Assembly: GCF_000469345.1 (NCBI RefSeq)
Contig: NZ_KI271135.1
Location: 22,642 to 86,641, forward strand
Direction: 5' to 3'
From: Eubacterium ramulus ATCC 29099
GTDB taxonomy: Bacteria; Bacillota; Clostridia; Lachnospirales; Lachnospiraceae
Length of the DNA: 64,000 nucleotides
Part shown: positions 1 through 8,416 of the stretch, piece after piece
Layout: each line of letters opens with the position of its first letter
Numbering within the stretch: position 1 is the first letter of the stretch
Program-made: the position numbers and the translations under genes
The notes under the pieces: model-generated
What the model saw: the letters and a program-made list of their open reading frames with translations, nothing else
Told to the model about the DNA's origin: nothing
Databases searched by the model: none

Positions 1-34
1 CGTAAAGCGGACATTCGCAATCCGCTTTCGCTGC
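1..34. repeat. Short hairpin repeat, copy 1
   Basis: AAAGCGGA (4-11) pairs perfectly with TCCGCTTT (21-28) around the loop CATTCGCAA. A near-identical copy lies at 55428-55461 and a decayed relative at about 13490-13515. It sits just downstream of murE, so it may also act as a transcription end or 3' stabiliser for that gene; that role is an inference. Confidence 0.6.
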
Positions 35-52
35 CTGCTCATGAATTGCATT

Positions 53-1690
53 TTACCAGACCTTACACTTCATGGCAAGTTGCCGGTCATCCATCGGAAA
101 CTTCTGCCCGCAGATTTCCTGATATTTCTCATGCCCTTTTCCGGCAATCACCACAATATCTCCCGGTTTTGCATGGGAGATTCCATAGGCAATAGCATCT
201 CCACGATCCGGGATCCTGCCATATTTTCCTTTCGTTACGTCCAGACCCCTACAGATCTCATCCACAATTTTCTCCGGATCTTCATCCCTTGGATTATCCG
301 TGGTCACCACCACAAGATCCGCCAGTCTTCCTGCCACTTCTCCCATCTGAAACCGTCGTTCTGCCGAACGGTTACCGCCGCATCCGAAGATGCAGATGAT
401 CCGGCCCGGATGATAGTCCTGCAGCGTAGTCAGCAATGCCTCCAGTGCCATGGCATTATGGGCATAATCAACCAATACAATAAAACGCGGTGACACAGAG
501 AGCATTTCTATTCTGCCTGGCACCTGCAAAGTGTGCAGTACCTGCTCCATCACGTTCCACGGCACCTGGTAATGCTCCGCCACTGCAATGGCTGCCAGGG
601 AATTATAAACAGAAAATCTACCCGGTGCATTGACCACGATGCGTTTCTTCTGTTCTTCCGGCTTTTTCTCTGTCACACCTTCTCCTGACTCTGTAAATGA
701 CGTTCCCTTTGTCATTCCCGCCTGCCCCGCATCATGTACCGTCAGCTCATACCGCACCCCCAGCCGGCTGCTGCCCCGTAAAAGCTGGGGAGCCAAAGCG
801 CAATAGTCCGACTGACCGGAAAATCCATAAGTCACAGCCTGACAGCCACTTTCCCGCCACATTTCCTGCCAGTAATCGTCATCCTGATTGAATACTCCGC
901 ACCGGCACCGGCGAAACAGCTGCCGCTTGCAATCCATATATTCTGCAAAATCTGCATGTTCCCCTGCACCGATATGATCTGCCCGCAGATTGGTAAATAC
1001 TGCTGTATCAAACACGATTCCTTCCACGCGGTGCAGTTTCAATGCCTGGGAAGACACTTCCATCACCACATATTTGCAGCCGCCATCCGCCATTTTCCGC
1101 AAAATCTCATACAGTTCATAAGATTCCGGTGTTGTATACTCGCTCTCCTGCTGCCAGGAACCATAACATACTTCAATGGTTCCGATCAATCCTGCCTCAT
1201 AACCGGCGGCAACCAGCATCTTCCAGATCATCCAGACTGTGGTAGTCTTTCCTTTTGTCCCGGTAACCCCAAGGATGCACAGCTCTTTCTGCGGGTTATC
1301 AAACCACTGCCTGGAAATAGCTGCAAGTGCAATTCTGGTATCCGGAGTTTCCAGTACGCAGACCTCCTGCATATCCGGAATCTCCCTCAGATTTTCATCC
1401 AAACGACTGACACATTCTTTCCGTCTAACTGTTTTTCTCTCCCAACTTTCCACTGTGTATGATTCTTGTTTAAAATCTGTCGCTGCCTCCGTCAGGATCA
1501 CGGAAGCACCCCGCCGCACAGACTCCCGGATAAACTGATGACCGTCCTGTCTGCTTCCCCGGATGCATACAAAAATACCTCCCGGCTCTACGTTTCTGCT
1601 ATCGTAAGCCACCTGTGTAACTTCCCTTGGGAGTTTCCCACGGACGCATCGATATGTAAGTCCCTGCAGTAATTTTTCTGTCTGCTTCAT
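53..1690 (-). CDS. murE: UDP-N-acetylmuramyl-tripeptide synthetase (MurE)
   Basis: Cytoplasmic ATP-dependent ligase that adds the third amino acid, here probably meso-diaminopimelate, to UDP-MurNAc-L-Ala-D-Glu in peptidoglycan synthesis. The P-loop VTGTKGKTTT lies at about residues 142-151, and the DNPR motif near residue 465, followed by DEDP, is the known signature of DAP-adding rather than Lys-adding MurE. The protein is 545 residues from the ATG at 1690. The frame stays open upstream to a TTG at 1777, but ATG 1690 has an AGGGG element before it and gives a start MKQTEKLLQGL typical of the family. It is somewhat longer than usual because of two hydrophilic insertions, one before the P-loop (about residues 72-111) and one in the middle domain. 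It is divergent from pyrB. Confidence 0.93.
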   Translation of the reverse strand: MKQTEKLLQGLTYRCVRGKLPREVTQVAYDSRNVEPGGIFVCIRGSRQDGHQFIRESVRRGASVILTEAATDFKQESYTVESWERKTVRRKECVSRLDENLREIPDMQEVCVLETPDTRIALAAISRQWFDNPQKELCILGVTGTKGKTTTVWMIWKMLVAAGYEAGLIGTIEVCYGSWQQESEYTTPESYELYEILRKMADGGCKYVVMEVSSQALKLHRVEGIVFDTAVFTNLRADHIGAGEHADFAEYMDCKRQLFRRCRCGVFNQDDDYWQEMWRESGCQAVTYGFSGQSDYCALAPQLLRGSSRLGVRYELTVHDAGQAGMTKGTSFTESGEGVTEKKPEEQKKRIVVNAPGRFSVYNSLAAIAVAEHYQVPWNVMEQVLHTLQVPGRIEMLSVSPRFIVLVDYAHNAMALEALLTTLQDYHPGRIICIFGCGGNRSAERRFQMGEVAGRLADLVVVTTDNPRDEDPEKIVDEICRGLDVTKGKYGRIPDRGDAIAYGISHAKPGDIVVIAGKGHEKYQEICGQKFPMDDRQLAMKCKVW

Positions 1691-1806
1691 ACTAGACTCA
1701 GCCCCTGCTATTCCGTTGTATTTAGCATATGCCGGTTCTTTCAAATTGTCACACAACTGAGGTGACTGAATGTTCAAATTCCCACATTACCAGAGCCAAC
1801 TCCCTA

Positions 1807-1835
1807 TTGAATTTTAGGGTCTCATAGTATATGAT
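1807..1835 (+). promoter_or_regulatory. Sigma-A type promoter of pyrBI
   Basis: TTGAAT (1807-1812) and TATGAT (1830-1835) are separated by 17 bases. The leader to the pyrB ATG is about 48 nt with no terminator-antiterminator structure, so there is no sign of PyrR-type attenuation. Confidence 0.65.
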
Positions 1836-1889
1836 ATGTAAGAGAAAAATCGTCAAACGATAAATACATAATCATTAAGGAGGAGACCT

Positions 1890-2807
1890 ATGAGACATTT
1901 AATGAGCCCTTTAGATTTATCCGTACAAGAAACAGATAAATTGCTCAATCTCGCGAACGATATTGAAAAAAATCCGGAAAAATATGCACACGCATGTGCC
2001 GGCAAAAAGCTTGCTACCTGCTTCTATGAGCCAAGTACCAGAACACGACTCAGTTTCGAAGCAGCTATGTTAAATCTTGGTGGATCTGTACTTGGTTTTT
2101 CCAGTGCGGACAGTTCTTCCGCCGCAAAAGGAGAAAGTGTTTCTGATACCATCCGTGTCATCTCCTGCTATGCCGATATCTGTGCAATGCGTCACCCGAA
2201 AGAAGGTGCTCCGCTGGTTGCCTCTGAAAAATCTGCAATTCCAGTGATCAATGCAGGTGATGGGGGACATCAGCATCCGACACAGACACTTACCGATCTT
2301 CTTACGATCCACAGTCTCAAAGGTCATCTCGACAATCTGACTATCGGTTTATGCGGTGACCTGAAATTCGGTCGTACTGTTCACTCACTGATTCATGCTC
2401 TGATTCGTTACCCGAATGTAAAATTTGTCCTGATTTCTCCGGAAGAACTGCGCGTACCAAGCTATATCCGCGAAGATGTCCTTGCACAGAACAACGTTCC
2501 GTTCAAAGAAGTAGTCCGTCTCGAAGACGCTCTGCCGGAACTTGACATCCTTTACATGACCCGTGTACAGAAAGAGCGTTTCTTCAATGAAGAAGATTAC
2601 ATCCGCATGAAAGATTTCTATATTCTGGACAAAGCAAAAATGGAGCTTGCTCCGAAAGATATGCTGGTACTTCATCCACTGCCTCGTGTAAACGAGATTT
2701 CTACAGAAGTAGATGATGATCCGAGAGCAGTATATTTCAAACAGGTTCAGTACGGCGTTTACGTTCGTATGGCCCTGATTCTTACATTATTAGGAATGGA
2801 GGTATAA
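1890..2807 (+). CDS. pyrB: Aspartate carbamoyltransferase catalytic subunit (PyrB)
   Basis: Catalyses carbamoyl phosphate plus aspartate to carbamoyl aspartate, the committed step of pyrimidine synthesis. The 305-residue protein carries the carbamoyl phosphate loop PSTRTR near residue 50, the [10 protein letters not shown] segment near 130 and the HPLPRV loop near 265, all diagnostic of the ATCase/OTCase family. An AAGGAGGAG site lies about 8 bases before the ATG. It is followed after three bases by pyrI, so the enzyme is probably the allosteric PyrB6-PyrI6 type known from enterobacteria and some clostridia, unlike the PyrB-only enzyme of Bacillus. Confidence 0.96.
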   Translation: MRHLMSPLDLSVQETDKLLNLANDIEKNPEKYAHACAGKKLATCFYEPSTRTRLSFEAAMLNLGGSVLGFSSADSSSAAKGESVSDTIRVISCYADICAMRHPKEGAPLVASEKSAIPVINAGDGGHQHPTQTLTDLLTIHSLKGHLDNLTIGLCGDLKFGRTVHSLIHALIRYPNVKFVLISPEELRVPSYIREDVLAQNNVPFKEVVRLEDALPELDILYMTRVQKERFFNEEDYIRMKDFYILDKAKMELAPKDMLVLHPLPRVNEISTEVDDDPRAVYFKQVQYGVYVRMALILTLLGMEV

Positions 2808-2810
2808 GCA

Positions 2811-3236
2811 ATGTTAAACGTAGGTGCAATCAAAGAAGGTTTTGTATTAGATCATATCAAAGCAGGCATGAGCCTTTCCATCTATCACGATCTGAAACTG
2901 GACGAGCTTGACTGCTGTGTTGCTATCATCAAAAATGCAAAAAGCAACAAAATGGGAAAAAAAGATATCCTGAAAGTTGAATGCAACATCGACAATCTGG
3001 ATCTTGATATCCTCGGTTTTATTGATCACAATATTACAGTAAACATCATCAAAGATCAGCGCATTGTGGAAAAACGTGCATTAAAACTTCCGACATCCGT
3101 AACAAATGTCATCAAATGTAAAAACCCACGTTGTATCACATCCATCGAGCAGGAACTGGATCAGATCTTCCTTCTGACAGACGCTGAGCATGAAGTATAT
3201 CGCTGCAAATACTGTGAAGCAAAGTACAAGAAATAA
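2811..3236 (+). CDS. pyrI: Aspartate carbamoyltransferase regulatory subunit (PyrI)
   Basis: Regulatory chain of ATCase that binds nucleotide effectors in its N-terminal domain and contacts PyrB through a zinc domain. The 141-residue length is close to the family norm. Four cysteines near the C-terminus (CKNPRC, then CKYC) form the expected C-x4-C...C-x2-C zinc site. The ribosome site GGAGG lies inside the last codons of pyrB, suggesting translational coupling. A strong terminator follows directly, so pyrBI is a two-gene operon. Confidence 0.94.
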   Translation: MLNVGAIKEGFVLDHIKAGMSLSIYHDLKLDELDCCVAIIKNAKSNKMGKKDILKVECNIDNLDLDILGFIDHNITVNIIKDQRIVEKRALKLPTSVTNVIKCKNPRCITSIEQELDQIFLLTDAEHEVYRCKYCEAKYKK

Positions 3237-3250
3237 ATATATCATTAAGA

Positions 3251-3287
3251 ACAGACCACATACCTTGCTATGTGGTCTGTTTTTTTA
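3251..3287 (+). terminator. Rho-independent terminator of pyrBI
   Basis: ACAGACCACATA (3251-3262) pairs perfectly over 12 bp with TATGTGGTCTGT (3269-3280) around a 6-base loop, followed by a T-tract. Confidence 0.9.
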
Positions 3288-3293
3288 TATAAT
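3265..3293 (+). promoter_or_regulatory. Promoter of the beta-galactosidase gene, embedded in the pyrI terminator
   Basis: TTGCTA (3265-3270) and a perfect TATAAT (3288-3293) are 17 bases apart. The -35 box lies in the loop and right arm of the pyrBI terminator hairpin, so the two signals share DNA. The predicted transcript start near 3300 gives a leader of about 65 nt. Confidence 0.6.
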
Positions 3294-3364
3294 AAACACT
3301 GATGAGGATTTCGTTTTACTCATTATTTCAAGAAAAAAATCATTTTCATGAGGAGGGTTTTTAC

Positions 3365-6300
3365 ATGATCATTCCAAAGTATTTTGAAGACAATCATATC
3401 TTTGGTGTCAACGATGAGCCAATGCGTGCTTATTACATTCCGACATCACCGGCACAGGATCCGAACTGGATGAGCCGCACGGAAACGGATCGTTTCTTAT
3501 TACTGAACGGCGATTGGAAATTCCGTTATTTCGACAGCATCTATGATTGTCAGGAAGCTTTTTATGATGAAGGGTATGACACGAATCACTTCGACACACT
3601 TCCGGTTCCGTCCAACTGGCAGGATCACGGCTACGATATCCATCAGTATACCAATACACGCTATCCGTTCCCGTTTGATCCTCCATATGTACCGCACGAA
3701 AATCCATGCGGTGCTTATGTGCACAGCTTCACATATAAAAAGCCGGAAGGAACCGCAACTTACCATCTGAATTTCGAAGGTGTGGACTCCTGCTACTATG
3801 TATGGTTAAACGGCATATTTATCGGATATCATCAGGTTTCTCATTCCACCGGTGAATTTGATATTACGAGTGCTCTGCGTGAGGGTGAAAACACACTTGC
3901 CGTTCTCGTTTTAAAATGGTGCGACGGCAGTTATCTGGAAGATCAGGACAAATTCCGTAATTCCGGTATTTTCCGTGATGTTTATGTATTGGCCAGACCT
4001 CAAAACTATATCCGCGATTTTTTTGTCCAGACGCAGTTAAAGGACAACTATACCGCTGCTGATGTAACGATCCCGCTGACCTTTGCCGGTGAACCCATCC
4101 CGGTTTCTTACAAACTGACCGCTGCCTGCGGCTGCATCGTTGCTGAAGGTATTTCCAACGGAGACAGCATCACATTTTCTGCTTTCGACCTCACACTCTG
4201 GAATGCAGAACATCCATACCTGTATACACTGACGCTGTCCACTGACAACGAAACCATCCGTCAGCGCATCGGTTTCCGTGAAATCAGCATCAGGGATGCC
4301 ATTGTATACCTGAACGGTCAGAAAGTCCGTTTCCGCGGAACCAACCGTCATGACAGTGATCCTTATGTAGGTTCTGCTGTTACGCTGGAACATATCCGCA
4401 AAGATATGAGCCTGATGAAACAGCACAATTTCAATGCTATCCGCACCAGCCATTATCCGAACGCACCGGAGTTTTATGAGTTGTGTGACGAATACGGTTT
4501 CTATGTCATCGACGAATCCGACATAGAGATCCACGGTGTTGTAAACCTGTACAACCTGAATATCTGGAAAGAAGGAAAGAAAAACCCGTTCCCACCGTTT
4601 TTATCTGACAACGAAGACTGGACAGACAGCGTTGTAGACCGTGTCCGGAAAAATGTAATGCGTGATAAAAACCGTACCAGCGTGCTGATCTGGTCCATGG
4701 GAAATGAGGCCGGTTACGGTTGTACCTTTGAAGATGCCCTTGCCTGGACAAAATCTTACGATCCAACCAGACTGACCCACTATGAGAGTTCCATGCACCA
4801 TCCGCGCAATCCAAAACGCGGAAAAACTGATTTCTCTAATATCGATCTGCGCAGCCGTATGTACGCTGCAATCCCGGAAATGCATGCATATCTGGGCAAT
4901 AACCCGGATAAACCGTTTATTCAGTGCGAATTTGTCCATGCTATGGGAAATGGACCTGGAGACATCGAGGACTACTATCAGTTAGAGGAACAATATGACA
5001 CATTCGTGGGCGGTTTTGTCTGGGAATGGTGTGATCACGGTGTTTATATGGGAACCACAGATGATGGACGCAAAAAATTCTATTACGGTGGTGACTCCGG
5101 TGAATATCCGCACGATGGCAACTTCTGTATGGACGGACTTGTTTACCCGGATCGCACACCAAGCACTGGTTTAAAAGAATATAAAAATGTGCATCGTCCG
5201 GTTCGTGTACATCTGGTGGATGCTGCTTCCGGTACTTACATCCTGCAGAACAATCTGGATTTTACAAACTTAAAAGAAGAAGTCTATCTGACCTATGAAA
5301 TCCTGCAAAATGGTATGGCAGTTGCTTCCGGTGAAATCAGAGATACTGAGCTGTTAGATGTTGCTCCAAGAAGTAAAAAGACTGTTCAGCTGCCGATCAA
5401 GCCATTAGAAAACGGTGCCTGCTCTGTCATCATCAGTTCTCATCAGTTACATGAAAAGCCATTTACACCGGCTGATTTCAAACTTGGTTTTGACCAGATC
5501 ATGTTGAACGAAAACTGCACGGATACATTAACCGCTCTGCTCAATGCGGAAAAAGCATCTGCAGACTCCTGCTCTTGCGCTGCAAATGGCACTGCTTCTG
5601 CTATTACTTATACAGAAAACGATCGTGTCATTACGATCAACGGTGCTGATTTTGTCTATGTATACAACAAACTCACCGGTATGTTTGACAGCATGATCTA
5701 CAAAAATCACAGCTTCTTAAAACGTCCGATGGAAATGAATATCTGGCGTGCACCGACAGATAATGATCGTGTGGTCAAGAGACTGTGGTATGAAGCAGGT
5801 TATGATAAAATGACACAGCGAGCTTATAATACAACTGTAGAAGCACAGGAAGATGGTTCCCTGAAACTGCACACAACCTCTTCCATGGCCCCCATCTTCC
5901 GGCAGCGTTTCCTGGAGATTGATGCAGAATGGATCATCACACCGGATGGAATCGTCAGATCCAGCATGGAGATTGAGCGGGATGCGATCATGCGTGGCAT
6001 GTACAGCGAATATTTCGAAGATGTGACAGAAAATGACAATCCATTCCAGCCAAATGAGGCATTTCTCCCTCGACTTGGTATCCGCCTGTTCCTGTCAAAA
6101 CGTATGAATCAGGCAGAATACTTTGGATACGGACCTCATGAGAGCTATATTGATAAACGCCGGGCAAGCTATCTTGGCAAATTTACTTCCCGTGTCTGTG
6201 ATCTGCATGAAGATTACATGCGTCCGCAGGAAAACGGAAGCCACTATCATTGCGAATATGTCAGTGTTGCTGATGACAGCCGAAAACTGACCGTATATAA

Positions 6301-6523
6301 CGAGCAGCCAATTTCCTTTAATCTGTCCGAGTATACAGAAGAAGAACTGACCACGAAAGGTCATAATTATGAACTGGAAAAATCCGGATACACCGTATTC
6401 TGTATCGATTACAGACAGAGTGGTATCGGTTCCGGAAGCTGTGGTCCTCAGCTGGCAAAAGAATATCGTCTGGACGATACTCATTATACGTTCTCATTCC
6501 ACTTGAAACCGGAAATTTTATAA
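3365..6523 (+). CDS. lacZ: Beta-galactosidase, GH2 family (LacZ type)
   Basis: Retaining glycosidase that hydrolyses terminal beta-galactosides such as lactose. The long LacZ architecture is present in 1052 residues: jelly-roll domain, Ig-like domains, TIM barrel, and a C-terminal Bgal small-chain domain. The acid/base glutamate is in WSMGNEAGYG and the nucleophile in IQCEFVHAMGNGPG; YGYGPHESY-like sequence (here YFGYGPHESY) marks the C-terminal domain. No signal peptide is seen, so it is cytoplasmic and would need imported substrate; no sugar transporter is adjacent. The frame is open back to an ATG at 3302, but only ATG 3365 has a ribosome site (AGGAGGG at 3351-3357). It is monocistronic between two terminators. 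Confidence 0.93.
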   Translation: MIIPKYFEDNHIFGVNDEPMRAYYIPTSPAQDPNWMSRTETDRFLLLNGDWKFRYFDSIYDCQEAFYDEGYDTNHFDTLPVPSNWQDHGYDIHQYTNTRYPFPFDPPYVPHENPCGAYVHSFTYKKPEGTATYHLNFEGVDSCYYVWLNGIFIGYHQVSHSTGEFDITSALREGENTLAVLVLKWCDGSYLEDQDKFRNSGIFRDVYVLARPQNYIRDFFVQTQLKDNYTAADVTIPLTFAGEPIPVSYKLTAACGCIVAEGISNGDSITFSAFDLTLWNAEHPYLYTLTLSTDNETIRQRIGFREISIRDAIVYLNGQKVRFRGTNRHDSDPYVGSAVTLEHIRKDMSLMKQHNFNAIRTSHYPNAPEFYELCDEYGFYVIDESDIEIHGVVNLYNLNIWKEGKKNPFPPFLSDNEDWTDSVVDRVRKNVMRDKNRTSVLIWSMGNEAGYGCTFEDALAWTKSYDPTRLTHYESSMHHPRNPKRGKTDFSNIDLRSRMYAAIPEMHAYLGNNPDKPFIQCEFVHAMGNGPGDIEDYYQLEEQYDTFVGGFVWEWCDHGVYMGTTDDGRKKFYYGGDSGEYPHDGNFCMDGLVYPDRTPSTGLKEYKNVHRPVRVHLVDAASGTYILQNNLDFTNLKEEVYLTYEILQNGMAVASGEIRDTELLDVAPRSKKTVQLPIKPLENGACSVIISSHQLHEKPFTPADFKLGFDQIMLNENCTDTLTALLNAEKASADSCSCAANGTASAITYTENDRVITINGADFVYVYNKLTGMFDSMIYKNHSFLKRPMEMNIWRAPTDNDRVVKRLWYEAGYDKMTQRAYNTTVEAQEDGSLKLHTTSSMAPIFRQRFLEIDAEWIITPDGIVRSSMEIERDAIMRGMYSEYFEDVTENDNPFQPNEAFLPRLGIRLFLSKRMNQAEYFGYGPHESYIDKRRASYLGKFTSRVCDLHEDYMRPQENGSHYHCEYVSVADDSRKLTVYNEQPISFNLSEYTEEELTTKGHNYELEKSGYTVFCIDYRQSGIGSGSCGPQLAKEYRLDDTHYTFSFHLKPEIL

Positions 6524-6542
6524 TTTCTTATCAAACACAAAA

Positions 6543-6581
6543 ACATAAGACACATTCGATGCCGTAGAATGTGTCTTATGT
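6543..6581. terminator. Bidirectional terminator between lacZ and frlD
   Basis: A perfect 15-bp stem, ACATAAGACACATTC (6543-6557) with GAATGTGTCTTATGT (6567-6581), loop of 9. T-rich sequence follows on the plus side. It separates two convergent genes. Confidence 0.85.
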
Positions 6582-6600
6582 TTTCTTTCTTATTACTTCG

Positions 6601-6614
6601 CACTTATAGAAGTG
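6601..6614. repeat. Small hairpin CACTT-ATAG-AAGTG, relative of the one at 27224
   Basis: CACTT (6601-6605) and AAGTG (6610-6614) pair around ATAG. A sister hairpin with CCACCT-ATAG-AGGTGG at 27224-27239 has the same loop, and the extended sequence GAG(A/T)G-like flank is similar. The stem change T-A to C-G is compensatory, which hints at a conserved structure. Confidence 0.4.
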
Positions 6615-6635
6615 AGAGCCCATTACATATCTATC

Positions 6636-7433
6636 TTACCAGGCTCCGCTATATCCCAGTGTCACACTGCTGTTTTTTGCTCCCTGTTCCATGCTTTCCT
6701 GTAATGATTTTCCCTGTAGGATACCATATAAAAAGCCTGCAATGAAGCTGTCACCGGCTCCCATCGTATCCACGACATCGCATGGAATAATCCCAAACTC
6801 CGTATAACTTGTGCCGTCATAAGCAATACTTCCTTTTGTGCCTCTGGTAACGATGACTGTCTTTGCTCCTTTTTTCTGCATTTCTTCCATGAAGTTTCGC
6901 ATCCATTCTTCATCTTCTCCATCATAGGCAAAAAATGCATAATCCACAAATGGAATCGCGATATCAATCACCGGGCTTTCATATTTCGTTGCAAAGTCAA
7001 AAGCAATCCTGGTGCCACAAGCCTTGATTTTCTCAAGATCATTCTCTATCATCCCCCAGATTCCGGATACAACCAGATCATGGCTTCCAAGAAATTCAAT
7101 ATCTTCTTCACTCAGCTTGAATTCTGCCATAACGCCTTCCTCATAGTCTCCGAGAATACGCTCCCCGTCTATGATTTCCACGTGTGTCACAGCCGTACTG
7201 CCAGGCATCACTTTCAAATGAGAAACATCCACCCCTTTTTTTGCAATTGAGTCCTTCATTAATTTCCCATATGCATCGTCTCCAACGACACCGGTATAAG
7301 ACGCTTCCCCGCCAAGACGGACTGTATATACGGCAACATTCACCGGATTTCCTCCCGGAAATGCCTCACCTGTCTGATCATAAGCATCCACGCAATTGTC
7401 TCCTACAGCTGCAACTTTAATCTTTTTCTCCAT
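6636..7433 (-). CDS. frlD: Fructoselysine 6-kinase-like PfkB sugar kinase (FrlD)
   Basis: PfkB/ribokinase-family kinase predicted to phosphorylate fructoselysine at C6, making the substrate of the FrlB deglycase. The 265-residue protein has the N-terminal GDNCVD..GGNPVNVAV substrate region and the C-terminal anion-hole/catalytic motif DTMGAGDSFIAGF, whose Asp is the catalytic base. The length fits the FrlD subfamily, which is shorter than ribokinase. ATG 7433 is preferred over ATG 7442 because the GGGAGG site abuts the latter. It lies 2 bases after the frlC stop and is the last gene of frlBCD. Specificity is inferred from the neighbours; PfkB kinases alone are hard to assign. Confidence 0.82.
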   Translation of the reverse strand: MEKKIKVAAVGDNCVDAYDQTGEAFPGGNPVNVAVYTVRLGGEASYTGVVGDDAYGKLMKDSIAKKGVDVSHLKVMPGSTAVTHVEIIDGERILGDYEEGVMAEFKLSEEDIEFLGSHDLVVSGIWGMIENDLEKIKACGTRIAFDFATKYESPVIDIAIPFVDYAFFAYDGEDEEWMRNFMEEMQKKGAKTVIVTRGTKGSIAYDGTSYTEFGIIPCDVVDTMGAGDSFIAGFLYGILQGKSLQESMEQGAKNSSVTLGYSGAW

Positions 7434-7435
7434 GT

Positions 7436-8272
7436 TTAACATCCTCCCTTTCCTTCCAACATCATTTGCCGTACTCTGTCATGTGCCCGTTTTGCATACA
7501 CATATGGTTCCCGGATATAAGCCGTTACCAACTCAATGGTAGCTGTGTCATGATAACCGAAATGCTGTATTTCCTCCAGAAGTTCCGGAAGAGGGAGCTC
7601 ACCATCCCCCGGGATCACATGTGTCTCACTGTTGCAATCACAATCCACCAGATGGAGATGTCTGCAACGGTCACCCAGTTTCATAAAATAATCCATCACA
7701 CTTTCGCCTTCAATGGATGGCACTACCACATCACACATTCCGTATAAATATTGGGAATCCACCATCTCAAGTACTTCCTGCAGATCATTTGCGTTAGTAC
7801 ATACATTTGTTTCAAAATGAGTCAGTGTCTCCAGCAAAACCGGTTCCTGGATCTGTTGTGCATATTCTGCCAGTTCCCTCAGCGTTTCGACCAGTCGCTC
7901 CTGGATTTGTCTGCGGCTTATGGTATTTTCCGCATGACCGGTAGAAATAAGTGTGTATTCTGCTCCCATTTCTTTTCCCATTTCAATTGCTGTCTTGAGA
8001 TAATCTACTGCCTCCTTACGCTGGCTGGAATCTCCGATCATATAATTGTACGGATATGCATTGTGCTCCGGTGTATACACATGAACCGGCATTTCATAGA
8101 CTTCAATCAATTTCTTTACCTGTTCTATCCCGCCCCGTTTCAGATCCGGTGGAAATGCATGGGGACGCCCTCCCCAGAGTTCTATATAATCATAGCCGAT
8201 TCTTTTCGCATCCTGAAACGCAGCTTCCAGTGGATAATACTGATAGCCACTGGTAAACATTCCCAATTTCAT
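7436..8272 (-). CDS. frlC: Fructoselysine 3-epimerase-like protein (FrlC)
   Basis: TIM-barrel sugar phosphate isomerase/epimerase family protein of 278 residues. It closely resembles, from memory, E. coli FrlC, which interconverts psicoselysine and fructoselysine: shared stretches include YDYIELWGGRPHAF near residue 30, the EYTLISTGHA region, and HLHLVDCD with HVIPGDGE near residue 210. The conserved Glu, Asp, His and Glu residues of these segments are the expected metal ligands (for example in TIELVTAYI near the end). A clear AAGGAGGG site precedes the ATG. It is preceded by frlB after a 144-base gap holding a hairpin and is tightly followed by frlD. Confidence 0.85.
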   Translation of the reverse strand: MKLGMFTSGYQYYPLEAAFQDAKRIGYDYIELWGGRPHAFPPDLKRGGIEQVKKLIEVYEMPVHVYTPEHNAYPYNYMIGDSSQRKEAVDYLKTAIEMGKEMGAEYTLISTGHAENTISRRQIQERLVETLRELAEYAQQIQEPVLLETLTHFETNVCTNANDLQEVLEMVDSQYLYGMCDVVVPSIEGESVMDYFMKLGDRCRHLHLVDCDCNSETHVIPGDGELPLPELLEEIQHFGYHDTATIELVTAYIREPYVYAKRAHDRVRQMMLEGKGGC

Positions 8273-8307
8273 ACATTCCCTCCTTATTTTTTATATCCTG
8301 CACAAAT

Positions 8308-8352
8308 AAGAGAACTGCCGAAAACATAACATTGATTTTCAGCAGTCCTCTT
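8308..8352 (-). terminator. Intercistronic hairpin between frlB and frlC
   Basis: A 17-bp stem with two G-U pairs on the transcribed strand (8308-8324 with 8336-8352). The U-tract after it is weak (ATTTGTG), so it could be a leaky terminator or an mRNA stabiliser that keeps frlB expression above frlCD. The function is an inference. Confidence 0.5.
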
Positions 8353-8416
8353 GTCACTTCATCCTTGTTCGTCTTTCAGCACGCAGAATCATTATTTATC
8401 TTTTCGCTCACATTCA

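Noticed and set aside
956-1462. 168-codon plus-strand frame opposite murE
   Set aside because: Antisense shadow of a well-supported gene; composition implausible for a real protein.
3302-3364. Longer N-terminus of the beta-galactosidase
   Set aside because: No ribosome site at 3302, whereas AGGAGGG stands 7 bases before ATG 3365; 3302 would also be almost at the transcript start.
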